A stretch of DNA of 64,000 nucleotides from Bisporella sp. PMI_857 (Eukaryota; Ascomycota; Leotiomycetes; Helotiales; Helotiaceae). Positions 36,212 to 48,450 of the stretch are shown piece by piece. Below the pieces are notes generated by a model, which saw nothing but the letters and a program-made list of their open reading frames with translations, was not told the DNA's origin and made no database searches. The position numbers and the translations under genes were made by a program. Location of the stretch: assembly GCA_021307315.1 (NCBI GenBank), contig JAJSPD010000032.1, positions 248,001-312,000 on the forward strand. Direction: 5' to 3'. Positions within the stretch are counted from its first letter, which is position 1. Each line of letters opens with the position of its first letter.

Positions 36212-37432
36212 TGGAATGTATGGTCATGTACTATGATTTTAACTGAGAAAACGAGGTATGGCGCTGATCTTGCCTTGCGATTTGTTGGCCAGGCTGGGAC
36301 TGCAAAAACAGTGATACCATGGGGGGCTGTGTCGTGTACATTTTATGATCATCTCCGCAATGCAAAGTTCCGACGCTCATGCTCACCTCAGTGCAGCAGT
36401 GATGATTCCATGGTCTGTACCAAAGTATAGTTCGCGGCCCGACTGAAGATATGCTGATCTTCTGGACTAACACATGTCGAAAGAGTTAATCAGGCATTAT
36501 GTCACTGAGATGGCTTTCAAGTTAGAGGAGCAACCAGAACAATTGTCAAACGAACTCCTTTCACCTCTTCTTGAACGGGCTCACCTCGGACTTGTAGCAA
36601 TTTCCAAGTCACAAGACCGTGGATACTTCCCTCAATCCAGCACACTAAAGCCTATGAACCCCAAGACAGGCATCGGGCCTTCTTCCAGCGCATGTCCCCC
36701 GGCAGCCATCTCCGCCTGCTGACCCCAATTTACAATTCTCCACGAATGCGGGGTGACCCCGAACATCAACTCAGGAATCTTTCCTGGCTCTGCATATTAC
36801 ACTCCATTCCGGCTCTTGAAGAAATGTTTTGTTACGAAAGGGCCGACTTTCTTCGTGTGCATGTCTTATCCCCTGCCTATATACCCCGCGACCGCCACGG
36901 AACGTGGCATCTGTGCGGGGTGCCGAAGTAATAAGCTTCTGGAGATGATCGTCCCATCTCGCCTACAGCGTTCTCTGTGCTAAGCTTCGTCGCCTGCTGA
37001 ACAGCACACTAAAGACTGCTTAACAGCGCACCTCTGAAGCTAAAATACATCTTGACGGCTTGTGCCTCAGTGGGGTGAATCCCGGTGGCCCTTATCATTA
37101 CAGTCTGCTTAACTGTTTCGTCTCTACTACCGTCACTGCTGCACCTCTGCTTGTGAAGTCAGGGAAGAGGTGTGGCACTGCTGTGTTGCTTGAATGACTA
37201 TCGGATGGAGGGTGGGATCTGATGGATATTTTGAGATTATCATTGTTTGGTTTATGGGATGCGGGTTGTGCCAAGTTATCCTAGGCTCTGATTGACTGAT
37301 GTGGGTTGCTTGATATTTGACTTCAATATTTGGCATATAGGCGCCGATCTGCTCTCTGTTCCCAAGTCAAGAGGAGTAGCACGCTGACTCTGTTGTATCT
37401 CTTTGTTCATTTTTTGTCAACTTGAGGGTTCC
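36212..37432. promoter_or_regulatory. Region upstream of alpha-amylase, with CreA-like sites
   Basis: A 1.22-kb gap without a credible gene. On the plus strand, SYGGRG motifs (consensus of the carbon repressor CreA/Mig1 family) occur at 36748–36753 (GCGGGG), 36915–36920 (GCGGGG) and 37070–37075 (GTGGGG). The motif is short, so this is suggestive only, although carbon repression of a starch enzyme would be expected. Confidence 0.35.
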
Positions 37433-39732
37433 ATGATGAAGTTCTCTACTATTCTGCTGTTTTTGACCTCGCTCTCAACTCAGGTCTTGAGCCTCTCTCC
37501 TGCGCAGTGGAGAGGACAGTCTATCTATCAGGTTGTTACGGATCGGTTTGCTCGTATGTTGTTCCGTTGTTGAATGCACTTTCACGCCTGGTTCTTAATG
37601 CTTAGAATCCGGTTCTAATTGTAATCGGTATATATAGGTACTGATGGCTCAACGACCGCAACTTGCAACACCGGAGATCAGGTGTACTGTGGAGGAACAT
37701 GGCGAGGTATCATCAACAAACTGGACTACATCCAAGGAATGGGATTCACAGCCGTAGGGTTCCTCAAGTACCACAAAGCCAACCTGAATCTAACATGCTC
37801 AGATCTGGATATCTCCAATTGTAGAGCAAATCACCGGACAGACAGGAGACGGATCATCCTACCATGGATATTGGGCTAAGAATATCAACACACTTAACTC
37901 AGCCTTTGGAACGGAGGCAGACTTAATCGCTTTATCAGCCGCTATTCACGCCCGGGGCATGTACTTCATGGTTGATGTGGTCACTAATCACATGGCATAC
38001 AATGGATGCGGAGATTGTGTTGACTATAGCACGCTCAGCCCATTCAATTCGGTTTGTATTCCTAGGGAATATCAGTCTATGATGGGTGGCTGATTGTTCA
38101 CAAGAAATCGTACTTCCACGACTTCTGCCTCATCAACTATAGTGATCAGAATAGCATTAAGAATTGCTGGATGGGGTCAAATACCGTTTCTCTTCCAGAC
38201 CTCAGAACAGAGAACACAGATGTCAGAAATATTTTCAACACTTGGATTACAAACCTTGTTTCCAAATACAGTATTGATGGTTTGAGAGTTGATAGTGCTC
38301 AGCAAGTCGACAATGCTTTCTTCCCTGGATTTGAGAGTGCTTGTATGTTGGTCCATTATCGAAGGGAGATTGCCTGCTAATCATATTACGCAGCTGGAGT
38401 TTACATTGTGGGAGAAGTCTACAATGGTGACCCGGCATACGTCTGCCCATACCAGAATTACATGAGCGGTGTCTTGAACTTCCCCACCTACTACTGGATC
38501 ACCCAAGCATTCCAGTCTACCAGCGGTAGTATCAGCAACCTGGTCAATGGCGTCAATAACATCAAATCGGCTTGTGCTGACACTACGCTCTTGGGATCTT
38601 TCCTAGAGAACCACGATGTCAAGCGATTTGCTTCCTTGACTCAGGACATCTCACTGACCAAGAACGCCATTGCTTTCAACATCCTTCAAGACGGAATTCC
38701 TATCAGTAAGTTTGGAAAACAAAGACATGAAATCGATGCTAACGGGGCCAGTCTACTATGGCCAGGAGCAGCGTTATTCTGGTGGCGATGTGCCTTACGA
38801 TAGGGAGGCTTTGTGGCTATCTGGTTACTCAACAACATCGACTTTCTACCAGTTTATCGCAGCTGTGAACCAAATTCGAAACCAAGCTGTTTACAAGAGT
38901 TCTGGATATGTACTCTACAAGGCTTATCCTATCTACTCAGACAGCTCTGTCATCGTAATGAGAAAGGGAGACACTGGGTATGTAATATCCAAGATCGAAC
39001 ATCTGAAACTACAGCACTGACTAAACTGCTCTATAGTTCTCAAGTCATCAGTGTTTTCACGAACCAAGGCGCTAATGGTGGCTCCTACACCCTTACCCTT
39101 TCATCAAGCGCGACGGGCTTTACAGCTAACCAAGCCATCATCGAAGTCCTTAGCTGTACCGCCTACACCACTGACTCGGGCGGAAACCTCAACGTTGCCA
39201 TGGCGAGCGGTCTCCCGCGTGTTTTCTATCCCACAGCGCAGCTGACCGGCAGCGGCATCTGCGCCAGTCTGACAGGTTAGAGCTTCAGCTTATCTCGTCA
39301 CCTCAACATGTTTCGTTCTCAAGACAAAAGGTTATTGTCAAATACTCATTTGATATCACAGGACCAGGATCCTCCACGACAACGACCGCGAAACCCACGA
39401 GCACAACCTCGGGATCGTGCCCTACGACCGTCGCGGTAACCTTCAACGAGCTTGTTACCACGGTGGTTGGGCAAACGATCAAGATCGTAGGAAATAATGC
39501 GCAGCTGGGAAACTGGGCGACTGCGAGCGGGGTTGCGTTGAGCGCCAGCAGGTACACGAGCAGCAACCCGCTATGGTACGTCACGCTGAATCTGGCGCCG
39601 GGGACGGCCCTGCAGTATAAGTATATCAAGGTGGAGAGCTCGGGGACGGTGACTTGGGAGAGCGATCCGAATCGGAGCTACACGGTGCCGAGTTGCGTGG
39701 CTACTGCGACGGTTAATGATAGCTGGCGGTGA
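37433..39732 (+). CDS. Secreted alpha-amylase, GH13 with C-terminal CBM20
   Basis: Eight exons, 37433–37553, 37638–37753, 37803–38051, 38105–38342, 38394–38705, 38752–38977, 39037–39275 and 39362–39732, encode 623 aa, all in phase. A signal peptide (about 1–20) is followed by a Taka-amylase-like domain: [29 protein letters not shown] (nucleophile Asp near 225), IVGEVYNG (acid/base Glu near 249) and [10 protein letters not shown] (Asp near 315). The domain ends with [12 protein letters not shown] Thr/Ser-rich linker (about 502–523) leads to a starch-binding CBM20 module (about 525–623; [26 protein letters not shown]). It cleaves internal alpha-1,4 bonds of raw or soluble starch outside the cell. 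Two ATGs in tandem open the frame; either could start it. Confidence 0.95.
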
Positions 39733-39736
39733 AGAA

Positions 39737-39764
39737 GGGGGGGGGGGGGGGGGGGGGGGGGGGG
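39737..39764 (+). repeat. 28-base G homopolymer in the amylase 3' region
   Basis: Twenty-eight consecutive G bases begin five bases after the amylase stop codon, followed by CGGGCG. The length may be affected by sequencing or assembly. In RNA it could form a G-quadruplex. Confidence 0.9.
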
Positions 39765-40953
39765 CGGGCGCATAGCTTTGCTAGAAGTAAAATCACCGAA
39801 TCATCATCATATCGATCTATCATGATATCTGATCCGCCTATATCTTTGATGACTATATGCCTTGCCATTAGAGGCATATAAAATTTCCGAGTTGAAGAGC
39901 GTCAACTCTCTCGCATGCAGAGTTTGACAGGCCAGACAGAATACGCTGATAACCCCCTCGAGTATCACCACCTGAAGGACGCCAAATTATCACAAGCCTT
40001 TGGACGTCAAACTGGTCGGCCATATCATGTTGACGCTGGCGACACGTGCCGCTGAACAGACGGAGGATGGATTCACTCTCTCGTGCCATATCAAGACTTC
40101 TGATGACAAGCATAGAAATTCGCTCGTTGCTAGAGAGCATAAAGGATATCCTAAAAGGATGATACATGCCCTGCTGGGCGGATTTCCACAAGGAAAACCG
40201 AAGACGTCGGAAGTCTGGTGGGGCTAGGTAGGCTTAGCGAGGGTTTACCTCTTTGAATGTAGATATATGGACGGGAGTGCTTTTTGGTGCATCAGTGGCC
40301 TGATGATACCGTAGGCTAACCTTAACTGCGATGAATTAATGCTGAAGGAACATCAGAAGTATCCTGCAGTCTATACTTGTAGTGTTTGAATTATACCAAT
40401 GCAATATCTGTCACTAAATTCATAAAGTCGATGTTCACCAAATCGAAGAAATCTTACATTCAGGTTAGCTTGCATTGATAATCCTTTTTTCCTATGTTAC
40501 AAGTCCTTGCTAGGCCGCAGCCTGTTGCAAGATTGAAGAGAACTCGTGTGGCATCATCAAACCATATGCTGTCTTTTCATACACACATCTCGAAGATGAT
40601 CCATTCCCTCCGCAAGCAACCAGTTCATGATTTGTCATCCAGTAATGACGCAGCAAAGCGCCTATACTTTGTAGGCTCAAACGCCGGCAATGTGGATAGA
40701 TACAACGCTTTTTTTTCGTGACGCATAGAAAAGAAAGGAAAGGTAATTATGCACGGAACCCAGGAGGATATTGACCCAGCGCAAAGCCGAGAGCGTTTCT
40801 GCATCTCCGAATCTTGAGGGCAACTCTTCCAGCCAGGCGATCAAGCACCTAGTATCCAGCATACTCCATAAACAAACGGGTGAAGCTGTTTGTGGCTGAT
40901 ATGCATGAAGTTGCAAATATGGCAGTGTTTCTAAATCAAGACCGAATAAATGT
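39765..40953. other. Convergent intergenic region (amylase / decapping scaffold)
   Basis: No recognisable gene. A 107-codon minus-strand frame at 40191–39868 and a 157-codon frame at 41150–40677 are motif-free. The latter overlaps the last EDC4-like exon in another frame and is probably 3' UTR. Confidence 0.45.
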
Positions 40954-43900
40954 TCAATAATGGTGTCTTGAATTGCCATAGGGAAGCGGTTGACCAGTGG
41001 CAGCGGCAATGATACGTTTTCCAGTTGCAGCCATCTGTTGAATCTTCTTGAGGCTAACATCGTGCGCGTCAACCTGGCTGACAAGCATAAAGAGGTGTTC
41101 AAGACGTTGGATGTATTTTGACACAATAGTTTCGATATGTCCACGCGCATCTTCCATCTGTCAAAAAAATTAGTATTTCATCTTCTCAGTCTCACATGTG
41201 TCTTACCAGAGAACCATCATTGATCTGCCCATTCAGAACTCGTAATATCATATCTAGATATTCTATACGGCGTGACATATGTGCATCATCAATACCATCA
41301 GATGTGAGATTGCCGAGTGAGAGGAGGACGATTGTGTTGACCTGCTGAAGGAAGCTGGGATCAAATCGAACTGCAAAGTCCACAAACATCTCTTGACTAC
41401 GTGGGTTTTGAAGGACAATCAAGGTAGCAGCTTCGAAGTCCCCCTGCTCCATGAGTGTACCGATCTCTTCAAATTCAGCCTCATATTTTCTCTGCGCCTC
41501 TGACTTCTCCTTGGCCAAAGCACCAGCAGAACCAGCCGTACTATGGGTTCGGCGAGTGTTCTCTCGTGAAATTTGTTGCAGCGTTCTCTCTTGGAACTCT
41601 TGCTGTGCAGCAGCCATGGTCGAAATAGTCTCAGTGAGCCCACCTATAAGGCGTGATAAATGGTCAATCTTTACACTATCAGCGCTTCGTTGTTGTTCAA
41701 TGACCGCAATTTGCTCTGCAGCTTGACGCTGGACATCTGCTGCAACCTCCTTTGAAGTATCGATTGCCAATTTAGTAAATGCGGGAGTGACAGAATTCTG
41801 CATAATCGTAGCAAAATGATCCTGTACACCGAAAGCTACGCTCTTGGCAAGAGATTCGGCCATAAGTTTCAAGAGCTGTGGTTGTTGAACGGCTCTGCCA
41901 ATAGCGTCGGGAAGAACCCTTTGAAGTTCCTTGGGTATGGCGGTAGCAATATTGGAATTTAGCTTTGGGCCGAGATGCTCGTTCAGTTGCGCTGTCACGA
42001 TCTTCGAAGTGATCTCCGATATGGCCGGTACAACTGCAGCTTGGATGCTGGTCTCAACAATGCGTGTAAGAGTCACCTCAATATTATCAGCTAATGTTGC
42101 GGATACCATACGAAGCATAGCTTCTTGATGACCTTCCGCCACCGCCGTTTGGATTTTTCGGTCTGACTTGATGTCTTGTGTGAAAATGCCCAGAGAAGCA
42201 TCAAATGCTTTCTTAACGTCCTCTGCGACTCGAGCTCCGATATCAGCGACAGATGCTTCGTTAAAGGCTTGGGATGTACTAGGGACAGATGGAATCACTT
42301 CTGGCGTCGTAGCGTTGTTCAGCTTGGACGAGCTTCCATTTCTGGAATTGCTCATAGGATCGAGAACAATCGGTTTGCTTGGTGAAGCAGATAAGGCTGG
42401 AGGTGTCTCAATTGCTGAAGCTGCCTTCCGTCTCTTACCTTTCCCTAATTTCTCACTAGCAGGAGTTGCTCCACTTGAGCTAGCGTCCTTCTTTTCAGTC
42501 CGACTCTCAGACTTTGATGCTGAGGCGTTGGCTGACTCGGCATGATGCACCTTCTTACTCTCTTTGGATGAGGCCTTTTCTGGTGATGAACGCGGAGCAG
42601 AACGGACGGGAAGTGGGACTTGAGGTGTAGATTCTGTAGACTCTGGAACAGGGGTTGGAGTCACTGGAATCTCTTTGAGGCTATCGATGAAAATCACTCC
42701 TTCCTTCTCAGCATCGATACCACTGATGACTTTATTTTCAGGAGTCCATCCTAGATCTGATTGCTTGATAGCAAGACATGTCACACCTTTGGAGTGCATG
42801 GCATACAGTTCAAACATCGTCGGAGGTCCTTCGCCGGTCGATGATGAATTAGGAGTTTGTAAGATGTCCAAACTACGGAGTGATCCTTTATTCTCAAAAG
42901 AATACTCTCGCATACCACTAATGACTGCCGTAGATTCTGGTGTTGCGATTTGAACGCTCTTGGTAGCAAGGGCATGTACAAACTCTGCTTGGGTCATAGA
43001 CTTTGACAGGATATACTTCGGAGCGGACAAGTGCAAGAAATAAATAGAGTTTCGAGTTGGATGACCAACCACAATCATTCCTGTCTGCGCATGATAGAGC
43101 ACACTGCAGACGGCATCCGATTCCTTACCATGCGGGAGATGGATTTCCTGTACCGGCTTTCCAAGGGCGAGATCCCACAATTGGAGGGAATGATTTTGCT
43201 TCATCCCAACAATTAGATATCGCAGAGGACCACCTCTTTGATATGGTCGGATCTTATCCACCAGAAGTACAGATGTAGGCCACGACTTCTCGTAACCTGG
43301 TGTTGTTATCAATGTCATCAAGGGCTCCTTGATTTCGATGGATGAGGTAGCGGAAAACGGATTGCCACGGCCATCACTCTTCGTGAGAGGACGGATGTCC
43401 CAGAACTTAACCCGGCCAGCCTTGTCCAGAGAAACAATGGTTGTATCGTCTTCGCTAAAGCTGAAATCCTTTCCAGCCTTGCCAGTATTGACTTTTAGGG
43501 TATGCTGAGCCAAATATTTTTCGGTATCGACCGCACGATCCTTTCCATTCTTTATATAAGACTTCATGATGACGTTAGGCCAAATGATATGGACGAACTT
43601 TCCACGACCAATAGCAAAGAAATCTGGATGGTTCGAGCTTTTTCTTGCCCTAGTCTTCAAAACACCTGAAGAAAGCTGGGTTAGCAACAAATTCTATGGG
43701 TACCTGTGGCCCACAAAGCAAGGAGTGATCAGACTTACCACCCGGAGATTCATTGTCCATAGACTGGATGGGGGTCAATGCAAAGCCATGCATTTCCAGA
43801 TGATCCCGATGATCTTCATCGAGATGATCGCCTTCTCCATCTTTCACTAGTGCCCAATAGACAGTACCACTGATACCAGTTCCAATGATAGATTCTTTCA

Positions 43901-45785
43901 GATCAGCCGACGAAGCGCAGATCACAACAGTAAAAATGCGGTCTCGAGTCTCGGTAAACAATTTTCCATCCTTGCCATCGTCTTGCCTAATGGCCCGGAT
44001 CCCACCATTCTTAGACATACCATAAACAATAAAGTTATTTGACGCTGTAACAAGGACACGGTCGACTTGATCGAATTCCTTCTTCAATCTCGCAATGTCC
44101 ATTGTAGCATCATCACGGAAAAGAGGCCGGGTATCTTCCCCTTCTTGAATGCTTATGGAGATCCAGGGGCGCATGGGGAAGTTGCAGACTTTGACTGCTT
44201 TTTCCTCTGGCTCTTTGGCGGTGGTTTCATCTGCATCTGCGCTCTCCCAGCTGTCCGGAGCATCACGTTGGGCTGCATCTTGAGCGGTCTCGCCAAGATC
44301 CCCATTCGCAGCGTCGTCGATGATCTCCTTGACAGCCTCTGCCACAGAGACGGGATAAGCGTCAAGTGCATGGCGATTCTCTTCCTTCTCAAGCTCTCTC
44401 TTGATAGACTGTGCAGCAATCTGTGCGCTTTCTTCAAACTCTTGCTCAGTCTGGGCAGCTAGCATTTCCTGCAAATTCTTTTCCATGGTGGCTTGATCGT
44501 CTTCTTGCTCAGCACGACTACCGGTCTCATCTTTTTCATCAAGAGTCTTGTCAGTACGAGCAAGAGCTTCTTGAACTTGCTTGTCTGCTTGGCTACCAAC
44601 CTCTTCGAGAGCTTCAGCAACAGTTTCCTTCGAAGCTCCGATTCCGATCAGTGCTTCAAGCTTACTCCGTCCATCTGGCAAAGGCGTAGGGGGCCCAGAT
44701 GATACTTGAGAAGGTGACTGCAGTTTGCGGCTCGTGTGAGTATGGCTAGAAACCGAGCTTTGCTCATCGATTTTGTGTTTTTGATCAGTGTTGTCACCTT
44801 GACGCTTTAAGATCTGCACTGTTGGAGCAGCTGGAGCAGGAGTAGAAGCCTTTGGGGTACGAATGCGAGGAGACGATGCAGCTAATTGATCGAAAGGATT
44901 GACATATGTAAAGATGCCTTGTGGCTTTGGGGCAGTTTCAGGAATATTTTCCTTCCCAGCAGATGCCTTTCTACCCTCGAGAGCTGTGGTAGCCGTCAAA
45001 CTCAAATCAAGCGACGCGTTCTCAAATCTAGTTTGTGCGGTCTCATTATACTCCCCCTGAGAGCTAGACTTGCTAGGAGGCGTGAGAACTTTGGAAGGCG
45101 TGAGCTGCGGAGTAGAATCTGTTTGGGGAGGTTTCGGCTTGTTCAGCAGCGAGAGAAGGTAGTTCTGTGCTTCAACTGGAGGCTCGGAACGAGCACTAAA
45201 GCTCGATTGAGCCGGAGGTGAAGCAGCGGATAGTTGCGGACTAGGTTGCTGTCCTTGCTGCGACTTGACTGAGCTCATTAGAGTAGATAGAAGATCCGAG
45301 CCTCCTCGTCCCTGTTGTGGCGAACCAATATGACCTATAGCCTCTGCAGGTCCATATCCCATAGAAGGTTCACGCGAAGGTGGAAGTGGTGTGCCAATAG
45401 GCGCAGGCTGTTGTCTTGAAGAGTTTGTTGCTGGCTGGAACTTCAATAAATTGAGAAGGCTTGAGGTTCGAGCAGCATTTTGTGGATCGCCACTTGCAGT
45501 TGGAATTCGAGGAGTTTCGGCTGGACTCATAATAGCAGAGCTATGATGAGGTTGTGTATTGTATCCCGAAGGAGTGGGGACGGCTGAAGCAACTGTAGGA
45601 GGATGATAGGAGGGAGGGTATGAAGTGTGCTCAGGTTGACCGAAGTATCCTGGGCTCGGGCTTGAATAGCCATACGTAGCACTAGGCTGTAGATTAACTT
45701 GGGGCTTCTGTTGACTCTGCTGACCGCTTCGAAGCTGAGCAAGTAGCGATTCGAGATTGCCATCGCCGGAAGAGTAACCAGACAT
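40954..45785 (-). CDS. EDC4/Ge-1-like mRNA decapping scaffold
   Basis: Three exons, 45785–43739, 43665–41207 and 41157–40954 (introns 73 and 49 nt), give 1569 aa in frame. The first about 530 residues are Pro/Ser/Gln-rich, with short helical SLLNLLK-type motifs resembling those that bind decapping partners. A WD40-like region of about 400 residues follows (from NFPMRPWISISIQEG through FVHIIWPN, VSLDKAGRVKFWDI and SLQLWDLALGKPVQE). A charged Ser/Lys/Ala linker leads to a long, all-helical C-terminus (about 1100–1569) with Ala/Gln-rich amphipathic repeats, typical for oligomerisation of Ge-1/EDC4/Varicose and fission yeast Pdc1. Such proteins hold Dcp1–Dcp2 and Edc3 in P-bodies. Family assignment rests on domain order. 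Confidence 0.82.
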
Positions 45786-46440
45786 GGCAGCGGTTCAGCG
45801 CAAAAGCGCAAACAAATTGCCGAAATTTGCTTCCAATGAGTAAATAAAGGCTCAGATCGAAACAAATTGACGAATTGACGAGAAAAAAAGATATCGACAC
45901 AATAAAGGACAGCCCTAGTATTCTGGGTAGCGTCAAGACTGTCTTTAATTATGGTGACTGAATGTGTTGGAGAAGGTGTAGTAAAGTGAGGTAAGGTGAT
46001 GATGGATTATGAGCTAGCTGTTGATGAGCTTTCGAATGGGCGAGGCTAATTCGCGTGCCAAGACTTTGCTGGCTTTACGGAGACGTCATTGGCTGGAAGG
46101 CAAGAACGGCATCTTACAATAAAAGCCAGTGTCTCCGATTCTTATAAAGCAATTCAGCGCTCCTTCAGAGTCACTTGCGACAACATTCTTCACCACAGGA
46201 ATCGCGCTACACCCCCCCAACAAGACCAAGAAGACGTTCTATAGACCGCATTACAACTTGCTTACGGCTATCTCCCACGTGTGGTGGCACAGTTTGCATT
46301 GCACACGACATTGGTTATCGCTTCAGCGCGCGGATGATAACATAAGCCGGAATCTCAGCGAGGAGAGAGACAGACATGTTTTGCTTAAGGAGGTATGCTC
46401 CACAGAGTCTTGTCTTGTCTCAATTCACGCTCCTGCTAAC
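45786..46440. promoter_or_regulatory. Divergent promoter region (EDC4-like / small membrane protein)
   Basis: 655 bp between opposing start codons. The plus-strand frame is open from 46129 but has no ATG before 46441, so this part is taken as leader. No specific regulatory site seen. Confidence 0.5.
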
Positions 46441-46896
46441 ATGGACCTCAGCTGGCTTCCCCTCCTTTTCATACCGACCAACGCTTCGCCAATATTTATC
46501 TTCCTCTTCTTCGTCTGCACATATTTTCTCAACCGACCATGTGTATATTGCTCTATACTCCTTCTAATACTGTTCGCCTCGTCATGCCACTGGTCAGATC
46601 ACTGCTTCTTTGACTTCAGCAGCAACTGGTTCGAGGCTAGGCACCCGGCGCTGAGTGTGGCCCCTGAGATGGTCAACTCCTCCGTTATGTCGAACCCAGC
46701 GTTGGATAAAGTTTCAATATATGCAGGGGCCTTGAATAACACAGCTGCGGCTCTTGCAGGGACTGCGCTGGAAGAAACCAAGCGGCGGCTGGCGGTACGA
46801 GCTGAGTGGACAGGATTGGGGGTTGAATGGCTGAGAAGCCTACTGGGGAAACGGGAATGGAAGATACCATGTGTGGACGTTCTCGTGAGGCTATGA
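46441..46896 (+). CDS. Small conserved-looking membrane protein
   Basis: A single exon of 151 aa. Start chosen at the first ATG in the frame (MDLSWLPLLF). Two hydrophobic segments at about 4–30 and 35–52 (PIFIFLFFVCTYFL; VYCSILLLILFASS) suggest a hairpin or two-pass membrane anchor. A motif-like stretch follows (HWSDHCFFDFSSNWFEARHP), then a soluble helical C-terminus rich in Ala/Leu (ALAGTALEETKRRLAVRAEW). I do not know its family by name. Low-complexity bias is absent and the frame is clean, which argues for a real gene. Function unknown. Confidence 0.65.
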   Translation: MDLSWLPLLFIPTNASPIFIFLFFVCTYFLNRPCVYCSILLLILFASSCHWSDHCFFDFSSNWFEARHPALSVAPEMVNSSVMSNPALDKVSIYAGALNNTAAALAGTALEETKRRLAVRAEWTGLGVEWLRSLLGKREWKIPCVDVLVRL

Positions 46897-48450
46897 TAGA
46901 TTTTGGGACAAAGAAGAGATATGAATAATGTGTTATTGAAGTCATCTGAATGGGGACGGCGTTGTACAAACACGGAATGTGGATATACTCGGAAGCATGA
47001 AGACCTGCTCATACTGGAATCTCCTTATAGGTAGTAAGGGCTGCATCGGTTAGGAGTTTTGTATACAAAGGGGGCGGCAGCTAAGCAATCCCAACAGCGA
47101 AAGTTCAAGTCAGAAGCCTCCACATGTGGTGGGTGATGTTATGGCGGGATACTAAACTGTTATCTAACTCACCCATTAAGGACGTCGGTTCATTTGGTCT
47201 TGGTGGACACTTAGAATTGCACAGGATTGTGATTAATATTTGCTTTGATATTGCTCCGCGACTAGGTGCTGTAAATTATATATCAATCTTTAGGACCTTT
47301 ATAGTTTATTCCCATGAACGCTTCGTTTTTATACACTTGTATCAGCAGCCACAGAGCACTTTCTATACAGGGTTGCTATCTTTGCCTCATCAGAAACCGG
47401 GACGAAAGTCAAATTTAAAAAAAAAAAAAAACTCTTTCAGATCAAATGTTTGTCTATCGCTTCCCAACTTTAAGTCGTGTTGCGAGTTAGAAGCATGTGA
47501 TAGTGACACGTTCTTGAGCCATCCGCACAACCTTTTTTTGGGGGGGAAGTGCATAGTACCGGGGTTTGCCAAAACCAGAAAGTTTTAGGATGAGGGATTG
47601 TGTTTTCATCCTACTGGATATATAAGTTAGATTACCGTATATCTATGTCAATGTTTGTTGAGGGTTTTATTTCTGGCTGCGAAGATGAAAGCCCTACTTC
47701 GAGGCAATAATGATAAACTAAATGGAAAATACCTTTAGGTTTTAATCTTTTCTTTTCATACGCCTGTGGAGTCTCACTGGTGGGTGCCATTCTTCATTCC
47801 AGGCCCAGCAGATTACTACGACCTAAAAGCCGAACGTGAAGGGGATGATATTTTATATCATGGGGTAAAATGCGAGTATGCGAGATTTCTCTAAATCACA
47901 TCCTCATATCTTATACCTTACACTAAAGAGCGCCACCTTTCACGATCGGCTTCTGGGCCATAATATAAATATCATAGAGAACGGAAACTACTACCTGAGT
48001 CACCTTAATTTCAATGGATATATCCAGCCCAGGAGAAACCAGAGATCTATTACAGAGTAGGGAGCTGAGCTGGATATATCGCCTTGCCGTCCTAAACGGC
48101 TATGAGAAGGTGTAGTTCGTACGCCACTTCTATGGTTATAGCATTCTTCAATACTATGCAGGAGCATGAAGAAGTAAAAGAAGCCGGATTCAAGGGTTAC
48201 CACGAACTTATATTCATCACTCGCTGGTCTGTACATATCTATACATATCTATACATATCTATACATATCTATGCAGCTGATCGAGGCTCACCATAGTATC
48301 CTCGCCCGCCACCACGACAATGCCGCCCCTGATGTTCTCCTCCCATATATACAAAGAGAACCGAAATTTCAAAACGCGCCGTAGAATGCAAATGCCATCA
48401 ACTCATCAATGGGTATCATGCGAACGCCACGCTAACCAATCTAAATCCGA
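46897..48450. other. Intergenic region with a 10-bp tandem repeat
   Basis: No credible gene in 1.55 kb. It contains an A14-type run near 47419–47432, a T/G run near 47532–47547 and about four copies of a 10-bp unit (ATCTATACAT) at 48232–48272. It is AT-rich, the likely 3' flanks of both neighbours. Confidence 0.5.
48232..48272 (+). repeat. Minisatellite, 10-bp unit, about 4 copies
   Basis: Consecutive ATCTATACAT units, visible directly in the sequence, lie 180 bp beyond the 3' end of the LicD-family gene. Confidence 0.9.

Noticed and set aside
40677..41150. 157-codon minus-strand frame at the end of the EDC4-like gene
   Set aside because: It overlaps the last exon in a different phase; the in-phase exon MEDARGHIETIVSKYIQRL fits the preceding splice, so this is likely 3' UTR.
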